NCBI GenBank assembly: GCA_046482855.1
Contig: JAWOEH010000127.1
Span: 47,935-111,934, forward strand
Direction: 5' to 3'
DNA: 64,000 bases
DNA from: CAYVSF01 sp046482855
GTDB lineage: Bacteria; Bacteroidota; Bacteroidia; Bacteroidales; UBA12077
The notes beneath the pieces are model-generated. The model saw only the letters and a list, made by a program, of their open reading frames with translations. It made no database searches and was not told the origin of the DNA. Shown here in pieces: positions 44,608 through 54,135 of this stretch. Each line of letters starts with the position of its first letter. Positions within the stretch are counted from its first letter, which is position 1. A program made the translations under genes and the position numbers.

Positions 44608-47418
44608 TTACTCCATAAAGGGTGCAATTTTATGAATTAATTCCTTAATCCCAATGGGCTTAATAAGAAATTCGTCATATCCCAATGCCTTCAGGGTTGC
44701 AATCTCCTCATCTAAGGCATAGGCAGTTTGAGCAATTATGGGTAAGCCGGGCTGGAGGTTGCGAAGGATTTTTAATGTTTTATTTCCGTCCAATACAGGC
44801 ATATGAACATCCATTAATAAAAGGTCCACATGAATGCTTTGTGCTTTGCTAATGGTTTCTTTCCCGTTTTTAGCCCAAATTACAGTTGATTTTGTTGCTT
44901 TTAAAGCACTTTGCAGGTATTCGAAATGGGTTAAATTATCCTCGGCAATCAGGATAGTTTTGCCGGGCCATTGAAAGCGTGTTGGTATAGTGGATGCACT
45001 CTCAAGTTCTTTATTTGGGGATATAAGAGGTAAGCTAAAATAGAAAGTACTACCTACCTGTGGTTCTGAGTCCACCCAGATTTGACCTCCCATAAGGTCA
45101 ATGATTCGCTTGGATAGCGACAGGCCGATACCAATGCCACCATAACGGCGTGTTGTGTTATCGTCGAGCTGCCGGAAGCGATCAAAAATTTGGCGTTGTT
45201 TACCGGCTTCAATACCAATTCCTTCGTCTTTTACATAAAAGAGGAGCTGGTTGCTCTCTTGTGGGTAGTAGCCCACTTCAAGTGTGCCTTGGCTGCTGAA
45301 TTTTATAGCATTGTTGGCAAGGTTTTCTAACACCTGCTTCAGCCGCTTAGGATCAGAGAAAATGGTTTTAGGCTCTTGGGAGGGGCGAAGAACCAGAGTA
45401 ATTGCATCCTTCTGGTGGATTTGCAGATGCAAACGTATGTATTTCTCCAATTCCGCAAACAGAAGGTGTAGGTCGGTTGATTTATTATAGATTGAAAAAT
45501 TCTCCGCTTCCAGTTTTGCGAAATCAAGAATGTCATCGATAATGGCAATCAAATTGCTTCCGCTTTGGTTGATGATTTTCACGTATTCCGTCCGCGATGC
45601 TGCCGAGGTATTCTCATTGCTTAAGAGTGAACTAAAGCCCAGAATGGCATTCATAGGGGTGCGGATTTCGTGCGAGATATTGGCCAGAAAGGCTGATTTA
45701 AGGCGATCCGATTCTTCGGCTTTACGTCTGGCTGTATCTAACTCCTCCTCAAATTGTTTTTGCTGGGTAATGTCGCGGTAGATCACATAGTTTTTCACCT
45801 CCTTGTTGGGAAAAATTATTGGAGTCGCGTGTATAGCCACATGGATAAGTTTGCCCGTTTTGGTTTTTCGAAAATCTTCCACATATATTTCTTTCCCCGC
45901 CTGAAGCTCCTGGTTTAATTTCTGAATATCCGATTGGGGATTGTCAGGAATAATGAGTTGGTCAATAGGCTGCGCTAAACACTCTTCGGCCGAAAAGCCA
46001 AAAAGATGAATAAATCGATTGTTTATTCGCTTAATGAGAAATTGGTTGTCTACAATCGCTATGGCTTCAGGTGCAGCCTCAAATAAACACTCAAAATAGA
46101 GCGCCTCCGATTTTTGTGTCTCCTCTGAAGCACGCAGGCGTGAGATAATTTCATTTGCCGCTTCGGCAATTCGTTTAAATTCATTGAAATGAATGCGTGT
46201 AAAATCAATGGGTTTGAATTTTTTTTGTGCCTGTTCAAAAAAGTGTAAGAAAGAGGCGACATTCTGGCGAAGCTTATTTGTGTATAGAAGCGAAAAGAAG
46301 AACAAAATTATGGCCAAAACAGCGATGGTCAAAGCCATTAGTAAGGCATCTTTCTTGAGGGTTTGTTTTATCTCTTTTTCCTGATTGGCAATATGGGTTT
46401 CAATATCATCGATGTAAACCCCTGCTCCAATCATCCACTTCCATTCCTCTACCCCTTTGATAAAGGATACTTTTGGTCCCACTTCGCCACTATTTAGTTT
46501 ACGCCATTGGTAGAAAATAAAATCGCCCTCAGGTTTTTTCACCGCCTTTCGCTCTTCCTGAATAACCTTAACCCCATTGGGATCTTCCAGATGCCAAATA
46601 TTTCTGGGGGGTACCACACGTTTTCCATCAGTTAACAAAGCTTCACCCTGATAGGTGTTGACAAATATGTAGCCTTCTTCTCCAAAGCGTAATTGTGTTA
46701 ACCATTTGAGTACTTCCTCCTTTTTTTGTTGCTCAAAAAGCTCCAGATACTCCCCACTGCCTATGTAGCAATCTAACTCCGGAAGTGCAATAAGGTAAGA
46801 TATTTTTTCAAAAATAGCAGAAGAGTCTGTTTCAGGTAACCGCCAAAAGCCTGTTATAAACCCTTTACCCTTGGTTTTGGCCAGTTGGATTTCTTTTTGA
46901 AGGACAGGGAGTCCCGCATCATCTTTTATGTCGAGAAGGTATTCCCCCTCAAGTTCAGGTGATGCTGGGTAAAGAACTTCATGACCCTTGAAGGAGGCGA
47001 TAAAAATATAGCCGCGCCCCTCATCATAACGAATGGGCCGGAGAGCTTCTTTAATTCGCGCAATGATAAGCTCATCACTCAGGGTTTCTTTGTTTTGCTC
47101 ATAAATATTGCGAGCAATCCGATGAGCATTATGCACCCGTTCCTTCAATGCGTTTTGCAACGACTCCTCGCTGTTTTCAATGGTAAAGTTCACATATCGA
47201 ACAGCTTTCTCAACCTCTTTTCGAATGAGTTCTTTCTTCTGGGTTAATAACTCCTTTCGAAGTTGTTCCTTTTGCGTACGGAACTGACGAATATGAGAAT
47301 GAGCGATAAGATAAAAGAATACCAACACAATAAATGCAATGGAAAGGATGTTGAAGAAGAAAAATACTCGCGGGATTTGAAATCTTATCTTGTTATTTTT
47401 CCCTGGCTTCTTTTGCAT
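44608..47418 (-). CDS. Hybrid sensor histidine kinase with tandem Cache sensor
   Basis: The 936-residue protein has a membrane segment at about 20-42, two consecutive single Cache-like domains (about 70-220 with DEGRGYIFIASFKGHEVLYP and about 230-350 with FGEEGYIFVNTYQGEALL), a second segment (about 358-378), PAS (about 450-560), HisKA (FLANISHEIRTPMNAIL), ATPase (NNAIKFS, DEGIGIE, GGIGIGLSLSKRI) and one receiver with phospho-Asp870 in DLLLMDVHMPVLDG. The tandem Cache part probably binds small organic ligands in the periplasm. It heads a minus-strand run with the YgjP-like gene and perhaps the two receptors. Confidence 0.92.
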   Translation of the reverse strand: MQKKPGKNNKIRFQIPRVFFFFNILSIAFIVLVFFYLIAHSHIRQFRTQKEQLRKELLTQKKELIRKEVEKAVRYVNFTIENSEESLQNALKERVHNAHRIARNIYEQNKETLSDELIIARIKEALRPIRYDEGRGYIFIASFKGHEVLYPASPELEGEYLLDIKDDAGLPVLQKEIQLAKTKGKGFITGFWRLPETDSSAIFEKISYLIALPELDCYIGSGEYLELFEQQKKEEVLKWLTQLRFGEEGYIFVNTYQGEALLTDGKRVVPPRNIWHLEDPNGVKVIQEERKAVKKPEGDFIFYQWRKLNSGEVGPKVSFIKGVEEWKWMIGAGVYIDDIETHIANQEKEIKQTLKKDALLMALTIAVLAIILFFFSLLYTNKLRQNVASFLHFFEQAQKKFKPIDFTRIHFNEFKRIAEAANEIISRLRASEETQKSEALYFECLFEAAPEAIAIVDNQFLIKRINNRFIHLFGFSAEECLAQPIDQLIIPDNPQSDIQKLNQELQAGKEIYVEDFRKTKTGKLIHVAIHATPIIFPNKEVKNYVIYRDITQQKQFEEELDTARRKAEESDRLKSAFLANISHEIRTPMNAILGFSSLLSNENTSAASRTEYVKIINQSGSNLIAIIDDILDFAKLEAENFSIYNKSTDLHLLFAELEKYIRLHLQIHQKDAITLVLRPSQEPKTIFSDPKRLKQVLENLANNAIKFSSQGTLEVGYYPQESNQLLFYVKDEGIGIEAGKQRQIFDRFRQLDDNTTRRYGGIGIGLSLSKRIIDLMGGQIWVDSEPQVGSTFYFSLPLISPNKELESASTIPTRFQWPGKTILIAEDNLTHFEYLQSALKATKSTVIWAKNGKETISKAQSIHVDLLLMDVHMPVLDGNKTLKILRNLQPGLPIIAQTAYALDEEIATLKALGYDEFLIKPIGIKELIHKIAPFME

Positions 47419-47588
47419 ACACGGCGATTTATTTTTTCAGATTGTGACGATGAGCTTGTGTGTTCGGGTGTTTTTTTAACTAGCTGAAATAAAGCATATT
47501 GAGTGTAATGATTATGGGTTAGTGAGCGCTTTCCGGTAAAGGAAGCAACACCCAATTTACTGTAATTATTCCAAATGTGCCAGAATTG

Positions 47589-47619
47589 TTTCGGTTATAT
47601 TGGCTATTTTGTAAATTTG
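47589..47619 (+). promoter_or_regulatory. Promoter of the TolC-adaptor genes
   Basis: TTTC (47589-47592), 19 nt, then TAAATTTG (47612-47619). The -7 box is a full match and the -33 box has one mismatch. The ATG of the TolC-like gene lies 27 nt beyond. Confidence 0.6.
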
Positions 47620-47646
47620 ACACTTCAACTTGAAAGAACCCTAAAA

Positions 47647-49017
47647 ATGAAACACCTTACTTTGTCTTTCTGTTTGCTTCTACTTCTGAGTTTCTCGGTA
47701 GAAGGACAAACACAAAATTCCGTTTGGGATTTAGAGCGTTGCCTGACTCATGCCATGGAGAATAATTTGCAGCTTAAACAACAAGCTTTAAATACGGACG
47801 TGCGCGAAAATGAATTAAAACAATCGCAATTTGATTTGGGACCTAACCTAAATGCGAATTCTTCCTTTGGTGTATCCATGGGTCGTGCGCTTGATGAATC
47901 GACATACCGATTTACCGAGGACCAAAATATCCAATCGGCAAATTTTTCTGTCTCTTCATCCCTTACGTTATTTCAAGGGTTTCAGAAAATGAATACCATT
48001 CAGCGTAATCGCTGGGAGCTTTCTGTTTCTGCATCACAACTGGAGCTGTTAAAGAATAATATTTCGTTATCGATTGTTTCGGCTTATTTACAAATTCTAT
48101 TTAATAAAGAGCTGTTAACTACAGCACAGCAGCAGCTCTCGCTGATTGAACAACAAGTGGATCGTACGGCCAAATTGGTGCGCGCAGGGAGTGTTCCTAA
48201 AGGCTCATTATTAGAGATGCAGGCACAAATGGCTGCGGAAGAGTTGAGGGTAATAAATGCAAAAAATCAATTTGAAACATCCCTGGTAAATTTGAAGCAA
48301 TTGCTGGATTTGGAGACTGAAACTGCATTTGATATTGTATCGCCTGAGTTAACTATTGAAGAATCGCTCCTGCTTACGGGTGTGCAAACGGTATATAGTA
48401 CCGCAGAAACAGAAATGCCCCAGATAAAAGTAGCCGAGTACTCCCTTAATAGCGCTCGTGAAGGCTTGCAACTGGCAAAAGGCGGAAGAAGTCCTATTCT
48501 TAATTTAAATTTTTATTATAGTACCCGATATTCCGATGCACGCGATAAGCTTGTGGGGATAACACCGGAAAATCAGCCCATATATGAGTCTTATCCCTTT
48601 GTTGAGCAGTTGGAGGATAATGTGCAGACCAATGTTTCAGTAGCCTTAAGCATCCCTATTTTTAATGGCTGGCAGGTGAGTAAAAATATTAACAATGCAA
48701 AAATTCAATTGCAAAGCAGTAAATACCAACTTGCACGTGAGAAACAAGCTTTGTACAAAGAAATTCAGCAGGCATATGTTGACGCACGTAGTGCTCTTCA
48801 ACGCTTTCAGGCGGCTGTAAAGAGCGTGGAGTCTCAGCAGGAATCTTTTCGCTATAAAGAACAACAATTTGAGGTTGGCTTGATTAACACTGTAGAATAT
48901 AATGATGCAAAAAACAAATTGATAACTGCCGAGTCAGAATTATTACAGGCAAAATACGAGTATATTTTTAAAACCCGCATACTTGATTTTTATCAAGGAA
49001 AGCCCATAACCTTATAA
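47647..49017 (+). CDS. TolC family outer-membrane efflux protein
   Basis: The product is about 456 residues from the ATG at 47647, where a clear signal peptide begins (ending SVEGQTQ); the frame is open further upstream but runs through the promoter. Two repeated halves contain the long helices of TolC (MENNLQLKQQALNTDVRENELKQSQ; later NNAKIQLQSSKYQLAREKQALYKE) and the strand segments ANSSFGVSMG and NLNFYYSTRY. It should form a trimeric exit duct. The adaptor gene follows 9 nt later. Confidence 0.92.
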   Translation: MKHLTLSFCLLLLLSFSVEGQTQNSVWDLERCLTHAMENNLQLKQQALNTDVRENELKQSQFDLGPNLNANSSFGVSMGRALDESTYRFTEDQNIQSANFSVSSSLTLFQGFQKMNTIQRNRWELSVSASQLELLKNNISLSIVSAYLQILFNKELLTTAQQQLSLIEQQVDRTAKLVRAGSVPKGSLLEMQAQMAAEELRVINAKNQFETSLVNLKQLLDLETETAFDIVSPELTIEESLLLTGVQTVYSTAETEMPQIKVAEYSLNSAREGLQLAKGGRSPILNLNFYYSTRYSDARDKLVGITPENQPIYESYPFVEQLEDNVQTNVSVALSIPIFNGWQVSKNINNAKIQLQSSKYQLAREKQALYKEIQQAYVDARSALQRFQAAVKSVESQQESFRYKEQQFEVGLINTVEYNDAKNKLITAESELLQAKYEYIFKTRILDFYQGKPITL

Positions 49018-49026
49018 AACCCAGCT

Positions 49027-50334
49027 ATGAGAAATCGAAAGCTAAAGCGTTATTTACTTATTGCTACCGTTATTTTGGTAGTTCTGGCCATTGTTGGCAA
49101 AAAGGCCGGTTGGTTTGGCCAACAAAACATGCTGAAAGTTACTACAGCTCAGCCTCAATTCCGGAAAATTACCGAATTGGTTACAGCCAGTGGAAAGATA
49201 CAGCCCGAAACGGAGGTGAAAATTTCACCGGATGTATCCGGTGAAATCGTCGAACTCTATATTAAAGAGGGCGATAAGGTAAAACAGGGAAAGTTATTGC
49301 TGAAGATTAAACCCGATACCTATCTCTCCATGGTCGACAGAGCGGAGGCTTCGTTAAACTCGGCACGGGCAAATTTTGCCAGTGCAAAGGCGCAACTGGC
49401 ACAGGTTGAGTCTCGATACAATCAAGCCCAAAAGACTTTTGAACGAAATAAAACTTTGTGGAAGGAGGAGGCTATATCTGAATCGGAATATGAGAATGCG
49501 ACTTCCTCTCTGGAGATGGCAGAAGCTGAACTGGAAGGCGCAAAACGTTCAGCCGATGCTGCCCGTTTTTCGGTTGAAAGTGCACAGGCTACACTTTCCG
49601 AAGCACGCGAAAACCTGAGTAAAACTTCAATTTTTGCCCCGATGGCCGGAACTGTTTCACGTTTAAGTGTGGAACAAGGCGAGCGTGTGGTAGGAACAGC
49701 TCAAATGGCTGGTACGGAAATGTTGCGTATTGCTGATCTTAGCCGAATGGAAGTGTTGGTGGAGGTGAATGAAAATGATATTGTAAGGGTGAAACAAGGC
49801 GATACGGCAAGGGTAGAAGTGGATGCCTATTTGGGCGAAAAATTTCTTGGCGTTGTTACTGAAATTGCCAATTCGGCAAATATTATTGGAACCTCAGCCG
49901 ATCAGGTGACCAACTTCGAAGTGAAAATATTGTTGCTGGAATCTTCTTACCAACATCTTAGGAAGCCTGAGAATCCCAATCCTTTTCGGCCCGGGATGTC
50001 AGCTACCGTCGATATTCAGACCAATACACGATGGGATGTGTTATCTGTCCCGATTCAAGCTGTAACTACTCGCGTTGATACTGCCTCACAAGGTGATAAG
50101 GTGACGGATACCGAGGAACTGGCAAAAGAGGTGGTATTTGTTGTTTCTAATGATTCGGCACTTGTTAAACAGGTGGAAACCGGCATACAGGATACACGGT
50201 TTATTGAGATTATTTCTGGTCTGGATAGCACCCATCAGGTTGTGGTAAGTCCATTTAGCGCGGTTTCACGTCGGCTTCGCGAGGGCATGAAAGTTGAAGT
50301 TGTGGAAGAGAAGGATTTGTTTAATGAGGAATAG
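49027..50334 (+). CDS. Efflux periplasmic adaptor (HlyD/MacA-like)
   Basis: The 435-residue protein has an N-terminal membrane anchor (about 8-24), the first half-lipoyl segment (ISPDVSGEIVELYIKEGDKVKQG), a long coiled coil (about 95-195, rich in Ala and Glu) and the second half-lipoyl segment (IFAPMAGTVSRLSVEQGERV), then beta-barrel and membrane-proximal domains. It bridges an inner-membrane pump to the TolC-like protein. No ABC or RND permease gene follows, so the pump partner must be encoded elsewhere; the MacA-like form suggests a MacB-type ABC partner. Confidence 0.9.
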   Translation: MRNRKLKRYLLIATVILVVLAIVGKKAGWFGQQNMLKVTTAQPQFRKITELVTASGKIQPETEVKISPDVSGEIVELYIKEGDKVKQGKLLLKIKPDTYLSMVDRAEASLNSARANFASAKAQLAQVESRYNQAQKTFERNKTLWKEEAISESEYENATSSLEMAEAELEGAKRSADAARFSVESAQATLSEARENLSKTSIFAPMAGTVSRLSVEQGERVVGTAQMAGTEMLRIADLSRMEVLVEVNENDIVRVKQGDTARVEVDAYLGEKFLGVVTEIANSANIIGTSADQVTNFEVKILLLESSYQHLRKPENPNPFRPGMSATVDIQTNTRWDVLSVPIQAVTTRVDTASQGDKVTDTEELAKEVVFVVSNDSALVKQVETGIQDTRFIEIISGLDSTHQVVVSPFSAVSRRLREGMKVEVVEEKDLFNEE

Positions 50335-50342
50335 GTAGGTTT

Positions 50343-51038
50343 ATGGGGTTAATATTGTCATTGGAGACGGCCACTCATGTATGTTCGGTGAGTTTGGCCC
50401 GCGAGGGTGTTGTCATCGAGAGTCGCGAAAGCAGGGAAGAGAAATCACATGCTTCCCAACTCACAGTATTTATTCAGGAGGTGTTGCAAGCGCAAGACCT
50501 CGAGCCTGCTGACCTGGATGCGGTGGCTGTAAGTAAAGGGCCTGGCTCCTACACCGGATTGCGCATTGGGGTTTCAACGGCCAAAGGATTTTGCTATGGA
50601 GCCGATATTCCACTAATAGCTGTTGATACCCTACAAGCTATGGCTTGGGGCATGCAGCATTCTGAACATGGCTCTTCGGAAGAGTGGCTTTGCCCTATGA
50701 TTGATGCCCGGCGAATGGAAGTTTATGCTGCGCTTTTTAATAGTAAGTTGGAAGAGATACGGGGTATTAAGGCTGAGGTAGTTGATGAACATACTTATAA
50801 CCAGTGGTTGGAAATGCAGACAATTTGCTTTTTTGGAACGGGTGCCGATAAGTTAGTGAACGTGTTAACCCATAAACAAGCAAAAGTAGTGGAGAACTTT
50901 CTTCCTTCTGCAGAATATATGGCCTCATTGGCCGAAACAGCGTTTCAAAACAAGCAGTATGAAAATGTAGCGTACTTTGAACCCTTTTATTTGAAGGAGT
51001 TTATGGCAACTATCCCCAAAAAAAATATTTATCGGTAG
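50343..51038 (+). CDS. tsaB: tRNA threonylcarbamoyladenosine protein TsaB
   Basis: The 231-residue protein starts MGLILSLETATHVCSVSL and has the KGPGSYTGLRIGVSTAKGF motif, both diagnostic of TsaB. With TsaD and TsaE it makes the t6A modification at position 37 of ANN-decoding tRNAs; TsaB is the non-catalytic partner of TsaD. It lies 8 nt after the adaptor gene, an arrangement probably due to shared transcription rather than function. Confidence 0.95.
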   Translation: MGLILSLETATHVCSVSLAREGVVIESRESREEKSHASQLTVFIQEVLQAQDLEPADLDAVAVSKGPGSYTGLRIGVSTAKGFCYGADIPLIAVDTLQAMAWGMQHSEHGSSEEWLCPMIDARRMEVYAALFNSKLEEIRGIKAEVVDEHTYNQWLEMQTICFFGTGADKLVNVLTHKQAKVVENFLPSAEYMASLAETAFQNKQYENVAYFEPFYLKEFMATIPKKNIYR

Positions 51039-51084
51039 CAAAGAGTTGCATGACTTTTGTTATTCCTGATAATAAATCGGCACT

Positions 51085-51852
51085 ATGAAAAAGCTTCAGT
51101 TACTAGGTAGTCTTCTTTTGGTTTTATTTTTTGGACGGATAAGTGCCCAGGAAAAAACCGAACAAGTGTTCCAAGCAGGGGAGCAACTTACTTATTTGGC
51201 TCATTTTGGGATTTTTAATGCCGGGGAAGCTACCTTTTCGGTTGAGCGAACACGCTACGATTCCATGGAGGTTTTTCATGCTGTAGCCAAAGCCAACACA
51301 ATAGGTATCGCCGATAGAATATATGAAGTGCGCGATGTTTATGAAAGCTATTTCGATATGAAAACCGGTCTTCCATATTTGGCTATACGAAACATCAATG
51401 AGGGTAATTATCGATATTACAACGAAGTAAAGTTTTTTCATGCACAAAAGAGCGTGTTGAGTCAGAAGAGTGGCGAGCATGAAGTCGCGCCAACCATCCT
51501 TGATATGGTTTCTGCTTTCTATTATTTACGCAATTCCCTGTTTGAGGAACTTTCGCCCGGTGATATCGTTGTTCTCGACACGTTCTTTGCTGATGAAGTG
51601 TTTCCATTAAAAGTACGCTATAAGGGTATTGAAAAGATTAAAACAAAATTAGGCCGGTTTGAAGTTATGCGGTTTGTCCCTGTTGTGGAACCGGGACGAA
51701 TATTTGATTCGGAAGATGATGTGACCATCTGGATTACAAATGATAAGAACTTTATCCCTGTTCAGGTGCGTATCGACCTGATTGTTGGTTCTATAAAATG
51801 CGATTTGGTAGCCTATGAGGGGTTGAAATACCCATTGGATGCCAAGAAGTAA
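51085..51852 (+). CDS. DUF3108 family secreted protein
   Basis: The 255-residue protein has a signal peptide (about 1-21, ending GRISAQ) and the DUF3108 pattern: FQAGEQLTYLAHFGIFNAGEATFSV near the start, DMVSAFYYLRNS in the middle and DVTIWITNDKNFIPVQVRIDLIVGSIKCDL near the end. The family is periplasmic, beta-rich and without established function. It is encoded between tsaB and efp; efp has its own promoter. Confidence 0.88.
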   Translation: MKKLQLLGSLLLVLFFGRISAQEKTEQVFQAGEQLTYLAHFGIFNAGEATFSVERTRYDSMEVFHAVAKANTIGIADRIYEVRDVYESYFDMKTGLPYLAIRNINEGNYRYYNEVKFFHAQKSVLSQKSGEHEVAPTILDMVSAFYYLRNSLFEELSPGDIVVLDTFFADEVFPLKVRYKGIEKIKTKLGRFEVMRFVPVVEPGRIFDSEDDVTIWITNDKNFIPVQVRIDLIVGSIKCDLVAYEGLKYPLDAKK

Positions 51853-51881
51853 TTGCCCCGAATAATTTTATTTCCAGCACG

Positions 51882-51913
51882 TTTAGATTATTACAACAAT
51901 TGCGTTATTTTTG
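51882..51913 (+). promoter_or_regulatory. Promoter of efp
   Basis: TATTTTTG (51906-51913) is a full TAnnTTTG match. TTTA (51882-51885) lies 20 nt upstream as a weaker -33 box. The efp ATG is 33 nt downstream of the -7 box. Confidence 0.55.
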
Positions 51914-51945
51914 CAGAAACGTAAATTAATCAGTATTTTATCATT

Positions 51946-52512
51946 ATGGCAACAACTGCAGATTTTAAAAATGGGATGTGTTTGAAATACAATGGCGATC
52001 TTTATACAATTGTACAATTTCAGCACGTGAAGCCGGGGAAAGGTGCAGCATTTGTTCGAACAAAGCTAAAAAATGTAACCAGCGGTAAAGTTATCGAGAA
52101 TACATTTAATGCTGGCGTAAAAGTGGAAACTGCCCGCATCGAACGTCGACCTTTTCAGTATCTTTACAAGGATGATATGGGTTATCACTTTATGAATCAG
52201 GAAACCTTTGAACAGATAAATATTGAAGAGAAACTGATTGAAGCATCCGATTTATTGAAGGATGGTCAGGATGTGGAAATTGTATTCCATGCCGATACCG
52301 AATCGGTGCTTTATGCTGAGCTTCCTCCGTTTGTAGAGTTGGAAGTTACCTATACCGAACCAGGTTTAAAAGGCGATACAGCTTCAAGTACGGCATTAAA
52401 ACCTGCCGAGCTCGAAACCGGCGCAACGGTGAATGTGCCCCTGTTTATCAATATTGGCGATAAATTGCGCATCGACAGCAGAACGCGAGCTTACTCAGAG
52501 CGGGTAAAGTAG
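51946..52512 (+). CDS. efp: Translation elongation factor P
   Basis: The 188-residue protein has the three EF-P domains. The loop that reaches the peptidyl-transferase centre reads HVKPGKGAAFVRTKL, with Lys32 at the place of the lysylated Lys34 of E. coli. The C-terminus has GLKGDTASSTALKPAELETGATVNVPLFI and ends RVK. EF-P relieves ribosome stalling at proline runs. No epmA or epmB is in the window, so it is open whether Lys32 is modified and by what. A DHS-like gene lies 1.6 kb away (see 54136). Confidence 0.97.
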   Translation: MATTADFKNGMCLKYNGDLYTIVQFQHVKPGKGAAFVRTKLKNVTSGKVIENTFNAGVKVETARIERRPFQYLYKDDMGYHFMNQETFEQINIEEKLIEASDLLKDGQDVEIVFHADTESVLYAELPPFVELEVTYTEPGLKGDTASSTALKPAELETGATVNVPLFINIGDKLRIDSRTRAYSERVK

Positions 52513-52548
52513 AATAAGCAATTTTTTAAGCAATAAATTCCGTTCCAT

Positions 52549-53787
52549 ATGGACATTACCGGCAAAGCCTCGATAAACCGATTAAAACTGTCAACCTTTA
52601 AGCTCAACGCATTATTGGCCATTACGAAGTCCATTAATGCCAATCTATCCACTGAGGAGCTGCTTGACAGGTATGAAAAGATGCTTCGCGAGGATTTAAA
52701 TATCGGAAAGATCCTGATCTTTAAATACAATAAAGAGTGGAATGTAATGCTACGTGCCGGTTGTAGTGAGGAATTAGCTGACCAAATTGATGTGGAGCGG
52801 GATTTATTGCCTCATACCGAGATCTCTTTTATAACCAGTAGCCCTAATCCGAACTTAAAGAGCTTCGATAACATTATCCCTGTTATTAACAATAATGTAC
52901 CCATAGCCTTTGTGCTGATAGGAGATATTGATGAGGAGTCGGAAGGTGTCAGTCCCACCATAAAACACCTGCACTTTATTCAGACCCTTTCGAATATTAT
53001 TATGGTGGCTATTGAGAATATTCGCTTGTACAAAGAGTCCCTTAGGCAGGAAGCCTTGAAGAAAGAGCTGGAGCTCGCCTCCAAGATGCAATCCATGCTT
53101 ATTCCTGACGATGAGATGTTGCCCCATAATGACAGGATTTTTGTATCCACCTTCTATCATCCCCATATGGATGTTGGGGGTGATTATTATGACTTTATTC
53201 AGCTCAACGAGCACGAGGTGGGTTTTTGCATTGCGGATGTTTCCGGGAAAGGAATCTCTGCCGCTTTGCTGATGAGCAATTTTCAGGCTAATTTGCGTGC
53301 CTTGTTCATGACAGTGCCCGACTTACCTCAAATGCTCGAAAAACTGAATGAGCGAGTAATGGCCTCGGCTAAAGGCGAGAAGTTTATTACCCTGTTTATT
53401 GCACGCTACAATTATCAAACCCAGCAGCTTTCCTATGTTAATGCCGGGCACAATCCACCCTTTCTTTATACCAAGCAAAGCCAGGAGCTGATGGCTTTAA
53501 AAGATGGCTGTGTAGGCATGGGTATGCTCGATGAAATCCCGATCATCAAGACCGGAGAGGTGAAAATAGCGGAGCCTACTAAGCTTTTCTGTTATACCGA
53601 TGGCTTAGTAGAGCTTGTTGGAGATGAAGGAATATCGTTGGATACCAGTGATATTCGAAAATCCATTACGAATGATCAGCGCATCGATGAGAATATTCAT
53701 CAAATCATTTCTGAACAAAGGATTTTGGAAGATAACCAGGCCATTTTCGATGATATCTCCATTATTGGCATCGAGTTTTATCCATGA
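52549..53787 (+). CDS. GAF-SpoIIE/PP2C-type protein phosphatase
   Basis: The 412-residue cytosolic protein has a GAF-like N-terminal domain (about 20-165), a short linker helix (LRQEALKKELELASKMQSML) and a SpoIIE-type PP2C domain (about 190-410). Metal-binding motifs are present: DVGGDYYDF with Asp208 and Asp212, IADVSGKGISAALLM with Asp230, and a late DNQAIFDDISIIG. It is an RsbU-like phosphatase that probably acts on an anti-sigma-factor antagonist or another Ser/Thr phosphoprotein. No such partner lies in the window. It follows efp by 36 nt. Confidence 0.88.
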   Translation: MDITGKASINRLKLSTFKLNALLAITKSINANLSTEELLDRYEKMLREDLNIGKILIFKYNKEWNVMLRAGCSEELADQIDVERDLLPHTEISFITSSPNPNLKSFDNIIPVINNNVPIAFVLIGDIDEESEGVSPTIKHLHFIQTLSNIIMVAIENIRLYKESLRQEALKKELELASKMQSMLIPDDEMLPHNDRIFVSTFYHPHMDVGGDYYDFIQLNEHEVGFCIADVSGKGISAALLMSNFQANLRALFMTVPDLPQMLEKLNERVMASAKGEKFITLFIARYNYQTQQLSYVNAGHNPPFLYTKQSQELMALKDGCVGMGMLDEIPIIKTGEVKIAEPTKLFCYTDGLVELVGDEGISLDTSDIRKSITNDQRIDENIHQIISEQRILEDNQAIFDDISIIGIEFYP

Positions 53788-54077
53788 AATTGCTAATTAA
53801 AAGGGATTTACTACGTTTGTATTTTTCAGCAGCATCTCTTTTTGCTCCACCTATCATCACTACTAGCTGAGCTCTTCTTTTGTTTTGGAAGAGCTTGACT
53901 CATTGTGACCCTAAGTACAGGTAGCAAGCAGTTTTTTATTGCCATAGAGGCATCTTTGTTGCAGTGGTGACTTTTTATCTTTGAAAGGGAAGAAAGGCGT
54001 TTAATCAGGCCTGTGTATGCATTGCATTATGGGTATTATTGTAGGTTTTGCCAATGCGTACCTAACTTGTTGTTGGG
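53788..54077. other. Intergenic stretch without a recognisable gene
   Basis: About 290 bases between the phosphatase stop and the terminator of the polyamine operon hold a perfect eight-pair hairpin at 53870-53895 (AGCTCTTC/GAAGAGCT with a ten-base loop) that lacks a T tail. I see no open frame, promoter or RNA gene that I can support. Confidence 0.45.
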
Positions 54078-54115
54078 AAAAAAATGCCCTCTCAAAATTG
54101 TGCTGAGAAGGCATT
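54074..54115 (-). terminator. Intrinsic terminator of the polyamine operon
   Basis: AATGCC (54083-54088) plus TCTCA pair with TGAGA plus GGCATT (54110-54115), and the minus strand then runs into T7. It stands about 20 nt after the stop of the DHS-like gene. Confidence 0.8.
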
Positions 54116-54135
54116 GTTTATTTTGTTCGTGATCT

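Noticed and set aside
53870..53895. Perfect eight-pair hairpin after the phosphatase gene as a terminator
   Set aside because: No T run follows on the plus strand, and it is over 80 bases past the stop; kept only as a note in the intergenic entry.
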